Positions 7,161 to 13,711 of a stretch of DNA of 21,886 nucleotides are shown here, piece by piece. The DNA lies in assembly GCA_023393045.1 (NCBI GenBank), contig JAEWMV010000179.1, forward strand, positions 1 to 21,886. The letters run 5' to 3'. How positions within the stretch are numbered: the stretch's first letter is position 1; each line of letters begins with the position of its first letter. The DNA is from Bacillota bacterium. GTDB lineage: Bacteria > Bacillota > Clostridia > Christensenellales > CAG-138. The translations under genes were made by a program, and so were the position numbers. Below the pieces are notes generated by a model, which made no database searches, was not told the DNA's origin, and saw nothing but the letters and a program-made list of their open reading frames with translations.

Positions 7161-7832
7161 ATGGGGGAAAAACTGATCAACTCCGCGGCGGAGCTTGCCG
7201 ACCTTGTGGACGAGCTGGGGTTTATTCCCTTTTTGGAAAGTCCGGTGGAGGGCTTTTCGCTCAAGCGCTACGTGCCGCAAAAAAGGTGGTTTTCGCAAGA
7301 AGGGCTGGACGGCCCGTGGGAATGGAAGGGGCAGGGAATAGGGCGCTACGCCTACGGCAAGCTGTTTTGCCGCCTCGCGGGCTTTATTGGCCGCGCGTGG
7401 TTCCCCTATTTCATCAGTCTGCGCCGCGACGGGTATGATTTCGAGGGCTTTTACGAGGACGGCCATGCCTCCTATAAGGCCAGGCGCATCTATGACGCGC
7501 TCGCGCAAAACGGCCCCATGCGAAGCACGCAGTTGAAGCGCAAAAGCGGCTTTATAAAGGGCGGGGAGAACGGCTTTGACATGGAGATGGCGCGGCTTCA
7601 GATGACCACCTTTGTGACGGTCGCGGGCTTCGAGTACGCGCTTGACCGCGCGGGCAGGCCCTACGGCTGGGGCATCGCGCGCTACGCGCTCACCGAGCAG
7701 GTGTTCGGCGAGGATTTCGTGGCGAAGGCCGAGGCGATCCCGCCCGGGGAGGCGAGGGCGCGCATCTTCGAGCGCGCGCGGGAGCTATGTCCCGGCGCGC
7801 CGGAAAAAAAGATAGCGAAGCTGATACGCTGA
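7161..7832 (+). CDS. AlkZ-related protein (putative winged-helix DNA glycosylase-like)
   Basis: This 223-residue protein matches, by recollection, the family annotated as AlkZ-related, distant from the interstrand-crosslink glycosylase AlkZ/YcaQ. Recognisable stretches are the start INSAAELADLVDELGFIPFL, GPWEWKGQGIGRYAYGKLF, FISLRRDGYDFEGFYEDG, MRSTQLKRKSGF (a helix-turn-helix-like segment) and ARLQMTTFVTV followed by PYGWGIARYAL. ATG 7161 has AAAGGA upstream; the frame is open to 7014 but without support. It is transcribed alone, with its own promoter and terminator. AlkZ relatives in antibiotic producers unhook DNA crosslinks, but catalytic activity of this shorter branch is unproven, so a repair role is inference. 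Confidence 0.7.
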   Translation: MGEKLINSAAELADLVDELGFIPFLESPVEGFSLKRYVPQKRWFSQEGLDGPWEWKGQGIGRYAYGKLFCRLAGFIGRAWFPYFISLRRDGYDFEGFYEDGHASYKARRIYDALAQNGPMRSTQLKRKSGFIKGGENGFDMEMARLQMTTFVTVAGFEYALDRAGRPYGWGIARYALTEQVFGEDFVAKAEAIPPGEARARIFERARELCPGAPEKKIAKLIR

Positions 7833-7839
7833 TAGACGC

Positions 7840-7867
7840 AACCGCCCTTACGGGCGGTTCTTTACTT
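7840..7867 (+). terminator. Intrinsic terminator after the AlkZ-related gene
   Basis: A perfect 8-bp stem AACCGCCC (7840-7847) / GGGCGGTT (7852-7859) with a TTAC loop is followed by CTTTACTTT. It starts 7 nt after the stop codon. Confidence 0.8.
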
Positions 7868-7912
7868 TATAGAAACAGCGGCGCGGATATGGCCGTCGTT
7901 TTGGAAAAACGG

Positions 7913-7942
7913 TTGACGCACGGCTTTGCGCCAAGATAGAAT
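7913..7942 (+). promoter_or_regulatory. Promoter candidate for the NpmA-like methyltransferase gene
   Basis: TTGACG (7913-7918), an 18-nt spacer and TAGAAT (7937-7942) form a good sigma-A promoter. It lies about 240 nt before the start codon at 8180, so the mRNA would carry a leader of roughly 230 nt. Confidence 0.6.
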
Positions 7943-8179
7943 ATAGGCGGAAAAGCGATGGATTTCTTATGACCTGGCCCCGTTAAGCTGAACTGCTGAA
8001 CCGAATTATGTTTTTGTCCCTTGGCCCCATATGCGGGTCAAGGGTGTTTGCGTTATCCGTATTTAAAGCCGATTACGGCTAGGAGACGGCTTTTGCCGCC
8101 GCAAGAAGGCCCGCTGTTTTCATACGAGGCCCTCCTTCCCTGTTTCCTGAAAAACAAGGAGCAGGAAAGGAGAAAACGT
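7943..8179 (+). promoter_or_regulatory. Long structured 5' leader of the NpmA-like gene
   Basis: The leader holds a 10-bp hairpin, CCCTTGGCCC (8018-8027) / GGGTCAAGGG (8035-8044), with one G-U pair. A second hairpin, TTTCCTG (8143-8149) / CAGGAAA (8162-8168), overlaps the start of the AAAGGAG ribosome binding site. A CTCCTT (8132-8137) can pair with either AAGGAG copy (8156-8161, 8167-8172). Another CCTGGCCCC at 7974-7982 is an alternative partner for GGGTCA. Two tiny overlapping frames (MDFL at 7958, MTWPR at 7969) cover the first copy but lack clear ribosome binding sites. I do not recognise a known riboswitch class. Confidence 0.45.
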
Positions 8180-8827
8180 ATGAAGATATTGTCCGGAAAA
8201 CAGCAGGACGAAGTTGAACCGGAGGGATTGGCCCTGCGCGTGCGCGGACGTTTTCCCGTCCATATAGATGTGGGAACCGGAAGCGGCCGGCTGATGCTCA
8301 AACAGGCGGGCAAAAATCCCGAAGGCTTTTTTATCGGGATGGACCCCTGCGCCGCGGGCATGCATGAAAACGCGGCAAGGGCGGCCAAACGCGGGAAGAA
8401 GGAAGGGCTTGACAACCTGCTTTTCGTCATAGCCCCGATAGAGGCTCTTCCGGGCGGATTGGCGGGGATCGCCGATATCGTTACGGTGATTTTGCCCTGG
8501 AGGAGTTTGCGCGACGGAATCGTCAAGGCGGACCCTCTGATTTTGGGCAACCTGCGTAAGCTCGGGAAGCCGGGTTCGGCGCTTGAAGCGCTCGTCGGGT
8601 ACGACGAAAGGCTTGAGCCGCATGAGATGGAAAAACGCGCGCTGCCCGCGCTTTCCCAAGCGTATTTCCACGTGCTCGCCTCGGCGTACGGGAAGGCCGG
8701 AATCGAAATCCGCAGCGTCGAGGCCGTCGGCAACGGCGCATTGAAGCTGCTGGAATCGGATTGGGCGAAAAAGCTGGCGTACGGAAGCGCGCGGACGATG
8801 TATAGGCTTTCCTGCGTGTACATCTGA
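8180..8827 (+). CDS. NpmA/KamB-like 16S rRNA (adenine-1408-N1)-methyltransferase, putative aminoglycoside resistance
   Basis: This 215-residue SAM-dependent methyltransferase is very close in length and layout to NpmA (219 aa). Compared from memory it matches along its whole length: HIDVGTGSGR (motif I, Asp30), FFIGMDP (Asp55), GLDNLLFVIAPIEALP (Glu88), IADIVTVILPWRSL (Trp107), EKRALPALSQAYF (Arg153) and SDWAKKLAYGSARTMYRLS (Trp195, Arg205, equal to NpmA Trp197 and Arg207). In NpmA the two tryptophans hold the flipped A1408 and Arg207 contacts the rRNA. The product blocks aminoglycoside binding in the decoding site. Differences are PWG to PWR (residue 108) and GTGD to GTGS. ATG 8180 follows AAAGGAG by 7 nt; the frame is open to 8021 without support. 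Nine of 25 glycine codons are GGA, unlike the GGC-rich neighbours, hinting at transfer. No mobile element flanks it. Confidence 0.85.
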   Translation: MKILSGKQQDEVEPEGLALRVRGRFPVHIDVGTGSGRLMLKQAGKNPEGFFIGMDPCAAGMHENAARAAKRGKKEGLDNLLFVIAPIEALPGGLAGIADIVTVILPWRSLRDGIVKADPLILGNLRKLGKPGSALEALVGYDERLEPHEMEKRALPALSQAYFHVLASAYGKAGIEIRSVEAVGNGALKLLESDWAKKLAYGSARTMYRLSCVYI

Positions 8828-8863
8828 AAAACCGGTATCCCCCGGCAAAACCGGGGGATACTG
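8827..8863 (-). terminator. Intrinsic terminator for the MATE gene, between convergent genes
   Basis: GTATCCCCCGG (8835-8845) and CCGGGGGATAC (8851-8861) form an 11-bp perfect stem with a CAAAA loop. Read on the minus strand it is followed by CGG and TTTTT, so it serves the MATE gene best. On the plus strand the following TGATTCCTT is a poor U-tract, but the stem may still help end the methyltransferase transcript. Confidence 0.75.
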
Positions 8864-8904
8864 ATTCCTTGCAAAATAAAAATCCCCTGGAGCGTACCCG
8901 CCGC

Positions 8905-10290
8905 CTACGCGGACGCCTCCGCCGCCTCGACCTGCGGCGCGCCGGGCGCGCTGAACTGCTTCTTTTTGACGGAATAGAAGCAAATCATCTGCACGGCCAT
9001 CGTCAGCGCCCAGGACACGGGGTAGGAAACATAGATGGCAGCCATAGTATGCCAGTGGGCGAACACCGTCGCAAGCCACAGTATGCGCAAGCCGCACGCG
9101 CCGAACACCGTTATCAGCATGGGCACGAGCGATTTGCCCATGCCGCGAAGGCCGCCCGTGTAGACCTCCATCACGCCGCAGAGGAAATAGAGCGGGCAGA
9201 TGATCAAAAGTCTCGTGCCGCCGTAGGCGATCACATTCGCATCGTCGTTGTAGAGCGAGAGGAGGCTGCCTTTAAACAGGAGCACCACGGCGCAGGTGAT
9301 TGCGGACACGGCGATGACGATCAGACTGCAGTAGCGCACGCTCGCGCCGATGCGCTCGTATCTCTTTGCGCCTACGTTCTGGCTCACGAACGTCACGGCG
9401 GATTGCGAAACGCTCGTCATGGAAATATAGACGAAGTTCTCCAAATTGCCCGCCGCGGAGTTGCCCGCCATGGCGATGGAGCCGAAGGAGTTGATCGAGG
9501 ATTGTATCAACACGTTTGAAATGGAAAAGATCGCGCTCTGCAATCCGGCCGGGAGGCCGATACGCATCATGGCGCCAAGCTTTTTCCAGTCGATGGCGAG
9601 CTTTGACAAAAACAGCCGGAAAGGTCCGCTCGTGTGGAGCAGGCAGTTGATGACGAGCAAGGCGCTGAGCGTTTCGGACGCGACCGTAGCCCACGCCACG
9701 CCCGCCACGCCGAGCTTGAAGCGGATCACCAGCACCAGGTTCAGCACGATGTGGATCACGCTTGAAATGATGAGGTAATAAAGCGGCCTTTTCGTGTCCC
9801 CCACGGCGCGAAGCACGCTCGCCCCGAAGTTATAGAGCATGATGGAGGGCAGTCCGCAGAAATAGATGCGCATGTAGAGCGCTGCCTGATCGATCACGTC
9901 CGGCGGGGAATCCATCCATTCGAGGAAGGTGCGGCTCATGAAGAAGCCGAACGCGCCCAGTATCACGCCGCCAAGCAGGGCCATGAGCACGGCCGTGTGG
10001 ACGGTGCGCGAAACGTCCTCATATTCCCGCGCGCCGTAATGCTGCGCCACGGTGACGCTCACGCCCACGGAAATGCCCAGGAAGAGCGACACGATCAGGC
10101 TGATGAGCGAACCCGTGGAGCCCACGGCGGCCAGCGCGTCGCTGCCTGTGAACTTACCCGCGACGACCATGTCCGCCGCGCTGTAAAGGAACTGGAGCAA
10201 ACCTGTGAGTATAACGGGGATGGAAAAGCGCACGATCTTGTTCAGAAGGGGTCCCTGCGTCAGGTCCATCTCATAATTTCTGGCGGCCAT
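8905..10290 (-). CDS. MATE family multidrug/Na+ efflux transporter
   Basis: This 461-residue, about 12-helix membrane protein begins MAARNYEMDLTQGPLLNKI and then IPVILTGLLQFLYSAADMVVAGKF, the usual opening of MATE proteins of the MepA/NorM-like branch in Bacillota. Two homologous halves of six helices are visible, the second starting near LAIDWKKLGAMMRIGLPAGLQSA. MATE pumps export cationic drugs and metabolites using Na+ or H+ gradients. ATG 10290 is chosen because GGAGGTAT directly precedes it; the frame runs open to 10350 without a site. It converges on the NpmA-like gene and is divergent from the Smr gene. Substrate is not predictable from sequence. Confidence 0.9.
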   Translation of the reverse strand: MAARNYEMDLTQGPLLNKIVRFSIPVILTGLLQFLYSAADMVVAGKFTGSDALAAVGSTGSLISLIVSLFLGISVGVSVTVAQHYGAREYEDVSRTVHTAVLMALLGGVILGAFGFFMSRTFLEWMDSPPDVIDQAALYMRIYFCGLPSIMLYNFGASVLRAVGDTKRPLYYLIISSVIHIVLNLVLVIRFKLGVAGVAWATVASETLSALLVINCLLHTSGPFRLFLSKLAIDWKKLGAMMRIGLPAGLQSAIFSISNVLIQSSINSFGSIAMAGNSAAGNLENFVYISMTSVSQSAVTFVSQNVGAKRYERIGASVRYCSLIVIAVSAITCAVVLLFKGSLLSLYNDDANVIAYGGTRLLIICPLYFLCGVMEVYTGGLRGMGKSLVPMLITVFGACGLRILWLATVFAHWHTMAAIYVSYPVSWALTMAVQMICFYSVKKKQFSAPGAPQVEAAEASA

Positions 10291-10429
10291 ATACCTCCGC
10301 GCGGGCGTCCGGACGCACCAAACCGGCGCGCTGCTTGCCGGGCGTTTCACCGCATCGATGCGCCCCGAAGGCGCACCGCATATATTCTACCACATTTTTT
10401 CAAAATTGCTATCGGGATTTATTGCTATG

Positions 10430-10438
10430 TGTTATAAT
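10430..10438 (+). promoter_or_regulatory. Extended -10 promoter for the Smr-domain gene
   Basis: TGT followed by a perfect TATAAT (10433-10438) is an extended -10 element, 22 nt before the start codon. On the opposite strand TAGAAT (10389-10384) is a possible -10 for the divergent MATE gene. Confidence 0.55.
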
Positions 10439-10460
10439 CCCTCGAACGGAGGTGGAAAAC

Positions 10461-10709
10461 ATGGCGGGCCCGGGCATCCTCACCGTGGACATCCACGGCA
10501 AAACCCGCGCGCAGGCGCGCGTTGCGCTCAATGCCGCGCTCCGAAAATGCGACGCTTCCGTTTTCCGCATACGCGTCATACATGGCTATAACCGCGGCAC
10601 GGAGCTTCGGGACATGGTGCGCGGGGAGTTCGCGCGCGCACCGAGGGTGCTGCGCGCCGAGGCCAGCCTCAATCCCGGCGCGACGGAGCTTGTGCTGCGG
10701 GAGTACTGA
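10461..10709 (+). CDS. Small Smr-domain protein (MutS2 C-terminal-like)
   Basis: This 82-residue protein consists of an Smr domain alone: TVDIHGKTRAQARVALNAAL (the LDLHG-type motif) and IRVIHGYNRGTELRDMVRGEF (the HGxGxxxLR motif, here HGYNRGTELR), ending in NPGATELVLREY. Smr domains nick or bind branched nucleic acids in MutS2 and act as RNA endonucleases in ribosome rescue (SmrB, MutS2). The strong AACGGAGGTGG site precedes ATG 10461. It has its own promoter, lies 69 nt upstream of trkA, and may partly be cotranscribed with it. The domain call is firm; the cellular job is not known. Confidence 0.85.
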   Translation: MAGPGILTVDIHGKTRAQARVALNAALRKCDASVFRIRVIHGYNRGTELRDMVRGEFARAPRVLRAEASLNPGATELVLREY

Positions 10710-10721
10710 GGGCGCGCCCGA

Positions 10722-10751
10722 TTGCAAAGCGCGCTTGGTTCGGTGTATAAT
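10722..10751 (+). promoter_or_regulatory. Sigma-A promoter for trkA-trkH
   Basis: TTGCAA (10722-10727), an 18-nt spacer and TATAAT (10746-10751) lie 27 nt before the trkA start. A GC palindrome, GGGCGCGCCC (10710-10719), abuts its upstream edge. Confidence 0.65.
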
Positions 10752-10778
10752 GTACAAAATTAACGGCAGGGGATCTCT

Positions 10779-12146
10779 ATGAAAATCGTAATCGTGGGCG
10801 ACGGCAAGGTGGGTTATACCCTCACAAAACAGCTCTCCCAGGAGGGGCATGACGTGGTCGTCATCGACTCGAACAGGCGCGTCCTTCTGGAGAGCCAGGA
10901 GGTGCTCGACGTCGCCGTGGTGAGCGGCAACGGCGTCTCCGTGGAAGTGCAGCGCGAGGCGGGGGTGGAGTCTGCGGACCTGCTCATCGCCGCCACCTCG
11001 GGGGATGAAACCAACCTGCTTTGCTGCATCGTCGCCAAAAAGCTCGGATGTCACCGCACCATCGCGCGCGTGCGCAATCCCGAGTACGATCAGCAGATAC
11101 GCTTTTTGAAGGACGAGCTCGGCCTTTCCATGGTGATCAACCCCGAGAAGGCCGCCGCGCTCGAAATATTCCGGCTTTTGCAGTTTCCCGCGTTCCTCAA
11201 GCGGGACTCTTTCGCCAAGGGCAGCGTGGAGCTTGTCGAATTAAAGCTCAAGGAGAACAACCCGCTTGCGGGCAAGCGCCTGAGCCAGTTCCGCACGATT
11301 GCCAACGTCAACGCGCTCGTGTGCGCCGTGGAGCGCGAGGGTGAAATCACCATCCCCAAGGGCGACTTCACGCTTATGGCGGGCGATAAAATCACCATCG
11401 CGGCGGATGCCGCCGACCTCGTGCGCCTCATCAAGAACCTCGGCGTATACGCGCCCAAGGCGCAGCGGGTGATCATCATCGGCGGCAGCAGAACCGCCAA
11501 GTACCTCGCTCAGCTCCTCATAAAAAGCAAGGCGAAGCCCACCATCATCGAAAAGGAAATGGAGCGCTGCATGGAGCTTTCACAAAGCCTGCCCGACGCC
11601 ACGGTGATACACGGCAACGGCACGGAGCAGCAACTGCTCATATCCGAGGGCATCAGGACTGTGGACGCGGTGGTGACCCTCACGGGCATGGATGAGGAAA
11701 ACCTCATCATCTCCATGTTCGCAAACTATCTGGGCGTGCCAAAGAGCGTCACGAAGATCAGCCGCACCGAATACAACGAGGTGTACGCCAGCACGGGCAT
11801 AGAGAGCATCGTGAGCCCCAAGCTCCTTACCGCAAACGAAATCGTGCGCTATGTGCGCGCCATGGAAAATACAACCGGCGGCAGCGTCGTCACGCTCTAC
11901 CGCATCGTGGACGGCAAGGCGGAGGCGCTTGAATTCTCCGTCAAGGGGGATAACTCCTTCGTCGGCGTGCCCTTGCACCGCCTCGAGGTCCGGCACGACG
12001 TGCTCATCGCCTGCATCATCCGCGCGAGGAAGGTCATCATCCCCTCGGGCAGCGACGTGATGCAAAAGGGAGACACGGTGATCATCGTCACCACCGCCGA
12101 CCATTCGATCGGCGATTTGAAGGACATCTTCGGAGAAGAGGCATGA
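10779..12146 (+). CDS. trkA: Trk potassium uptake system regulatory protein TrkA
   Basis: This 455-residue peripheral membrane protein has two tandem RCK units, the normal TrkA length. The first begins MKIVIVGDGKVGYTLTKQL (Rossmann GxGxxG, here GDGKVG) with the acidic ribose-binding end of beta-2 in VVVIDSN, followed by a C-terminal RCK_C unit (about 140-220). The second begins RVIIIGGSRTAKYLAQLL. TrkA rings bind NAD(H)/ATP and gate the TrkH channel for K+ uptake. A ribosome binding site, CAGGGGAT, precedes ATG 10779. It overlaps trkH by 4 nt (ATGA), which implies translational coupling and matched synthesis of the two subunits. Confidence 0.95.
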   Translation: MKIVIVGDGKVGYTLTKQLSQEGHDVVVIDSNRRVLLESQEVLDVAVVSGNGVSVEVQREAGVESADLLIAATSGDETNLLCCIVAKKLGCHRTIARVRNPEYDQQIRFLKDELGLSMVINPEKAAALEIFRLLQFPAFLKRDSFAKGSVELVELKLKENNPLAGKRLSQFRTIANVNALVCAVEREGEITIPKGDFTLMAGDKITIAADAADLVRLIKNLGVYAPKAQRVIIIGGSRTAKYLAQLLIKSKAKPTIIEKEMERCMELSQSLPDATVIHGNGTEQQLLISEGIRTVDAVVTLTGMDEENLIISMFANYLGVPKSVTKISRTEYNEVYASTGIESIVSPKLLTANEIVRYVRAMENTTGGSVVTLYRIVDGKAEALEFSVKGDNSFVGVPLHRLEVRHDVLIACIIRARKVIIPSGSDVMQKGDTVIIVTTADHSIGDLKDIFGEEA

Positions 12147-13606
12147 AAATCCGACCGATCGGCTTCTATATGGGGCACATACTGCGGCTGCTTGCCATAC
12201 TTATGGCGCCGCCGATTCTCATCGCGCTGTTTCGCAGGGAAATGGCGGCGTTCGTGGGCTTTACGGTCACGTTCGTCATCACGATGCTTGCGGGGCTTTT
12301 GCTCCTGTTTTTCCGCAAACCCGAGGAGGGCGGCATCCGCCCGATAGAGGGCTATGTCACGGTGGCGCTCGGCTGGATATTCATTTCCCTCTTCGGCGCG
12401 CTGCCTTTTTGTATCAGCGGGCATATTCCGCGTTTTGTGGATGCGTTCTTCGAGGTGGTCTCCGGCTTCACCACCACCGGCGCCACCATATTGGCCGATG
12501 TGGAGGCAATGCCGTGGAGCCTGCTCTATTGGCGCTCCTTCGCGCACTGGATAGGCGGCATGGGCGTGCTGGTGTTCGTGCTGGCGATCGCCCCCCTCAA
12601 CAAGGGCAATGGGGAAAGCCTGCACCTTTTGCGCGCGGAAAGCCCCGGGCCGGACGTGGGCAAACTCACCCCGACAATGCGGCATACGGCGCGCCTGCTC
12701 TACCTTATTTATGTTGTGCTCACCGTCGTGCTCATAGGCTTTCTGCTCGCGGGCGGCATGCCGCTCTTTGACAGCGTCGTCCATGCCTTCGGCACGGCGG
12801 GCACGGGCGGCTTTTCCATCAAAAACCTCAGCATCGCGGCGTATCCGAGCTATTATTTGCAGGGGGTCATCGCGGTGTTTATGGCGCTCTTCGGCGTCAA
12901 CTTCAACCAGTATTACTACCTCATTACGGGCAAGCGCATGCTCGCGCTTCGCAACGAGGAATTCCGCGCCTATGTCGGCATCATGGCGGGGGCTACGCTT
13001 TTAATCGCCCTCAACATCTTCTTCTCGGGCGTGTACGGCAACGCGTTCGACGCGCTGCACCACAGCTTCTTTCAGGTTTCCTCGATTATGACCACTACGG
13101 GTTATGCGACGGCAAACTTCGACAAGTGGCCGGAGCTCTCGCGGCTGATCCTTCTGGGGCTCATGGTCATCGGCGCGTCCGCGGGTTCCACGGGCGGCGG
13201 CATGAAGGTCGCGCGCATCGTGATGCTCTGGAAATCGCTCAAGGTCGAGGTGAAGCGGATGCTGCGCCCCCGCACCGTCAAGACGGTCATGATGGACGGC
13301 AAGCGGGTGGACGGGAGCGTGCTGCGCGGCGTGTACGCGTTCGCGGTCGCATACTTTCTGATCATGGCCGTGTCGATACTGATTGTGGCGCTCGATAATT
13401 TCGACATGGACACTACCGTTTCCGCCGTGTTCTCATGCATGGGCAACATCGGCCCGGGCTTTAGCGTGGTGGGACCGTTGGGCAATTTCGGCGGACTTTC
13501 CGACCTGAGCAAAATCGTACTCACGATCGACATGCTTCTGGGCAGGCTGGAGATTTTCCCGCTCGTGATGCTCTTTTCTCCGGCCGTGTGGAGAAAGCGT
13601 GGGTAA
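12143..13606 (+). CDS. trkH: Trk/Ktr-type potassium channel subunit TrkH
   Basis: This 487-residue polytopic membrane protein has four pore-loop repeats, each with a selectivity-filter glycine: SGFTTTGATIL (about 107-117), FGTAGTGGFS, SIMTTTGYAT and CMGNIGPGFSVVG. The third repeat is followed by the intramembrane-loop region ASAGSTGGGMKVARI typical of TrkH. The protein conducts K+ inward when gated by TrkA. ATG 12143 overlaps the trkA stop. A hairpin terminator follows the gene, so trkA-trkH is a two-gene operon. Confidence 0.95.
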   Translation: MKIRPIGFYMGHILRLLAILMAPPILIALFRREMAAFVGFTVTFVITMLAGLLLLFFRKPEEGGIRPIEGYVTVALGWIFISLFGALPFCISGHIPRFVDAFFEVVSGFTTTGATILADVEAMPWSLLYWRSFAHWIGGMGVLVFVLAIAPLNKGNGESLHLLRAESPGPDVGKLTPTMRHTARLLYLIYVVLTVVLIGFLLAGGMPLFDSVVHAFGTAGTGGFSIKNLSIAAYPSYYLQGVIAVFMALFGVNFNQYYYLITGKRMLALRNEEFRAYVGIMAGATLLIALNIFFSGVYGNAFDALHHSFFQVSSIMTTTGYATANFDKWPELSRLILLGLMVIGASAGSTGGGMKVARIVMLWKSLKVEVKRMLRPRTVKTVMMDGKRVDGSVLRGVYAFAVAYFLIMAVSILIVALDNFDMDTTVSAVFSCMGNIGPGFSVVGPLGNFGGLSDLSKIVLTIDMLLGRLEIFPLVMLFSPAVWRKRG

Positions 13607-13640
13607 GGCCGCAGCGGGCGGATTCGCTTTCTGCGGCGCG

Positions 13641-13674
13641 GGGCGGCGTGCGCGATGCACTTGCCGCCCGTTTT
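13641..13674 (+). terminator. Intrinsic terminator of the trkA-trkH operon
   Basis: GGGCGGC (13641-13647) pairs with GCCGCCC (13663-13669), continued by inner pairing GTGC/GCAC with a 2-nt bulge, then G and TTTT (13671-13674). Its T-run runs directly into the next promoter. Confidence 0.75.
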
Positions 13675-13675
13675 A

Positions 13676-13684
13676 TGTTATAAT
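13676..13684 (+). promoter_or_regulatory. Extended -10 promoter for yhaM
   Basis: TGT followed by a perfect TATAAT (13679-13684) lies 27 nt before the start codon. Any -35 contact would fall inside the preceding terminator stem, and no good -35 box is visible. Confidence 0.6.
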
Positions 13685-13711
13685 GCCTATATAAGACAGG
13701 GAGGTTAACCT

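Noticed and set aside
8021..8179. N-terminal extension of the NpmA-like gene to a TTG at 8021
   Set aside because: The ATG at 8180 has a well-spaced AAAGGAG and begins exactly where NpmA begins; the extension lies in the structured leader.
7868..8179. A known riboswitch or T-box in the methyltransferase leader
   Set aside because: I could not match any class-specific core or T-box sequence, so it is described only as a structured leader.
7840..10290. Transposon or integron boundaries around the methyltransferase
   Set aside because: I saw no terminal inverted repeats, target duplications, transposase or attC-like sites here; transfer is suggested only by codon use.
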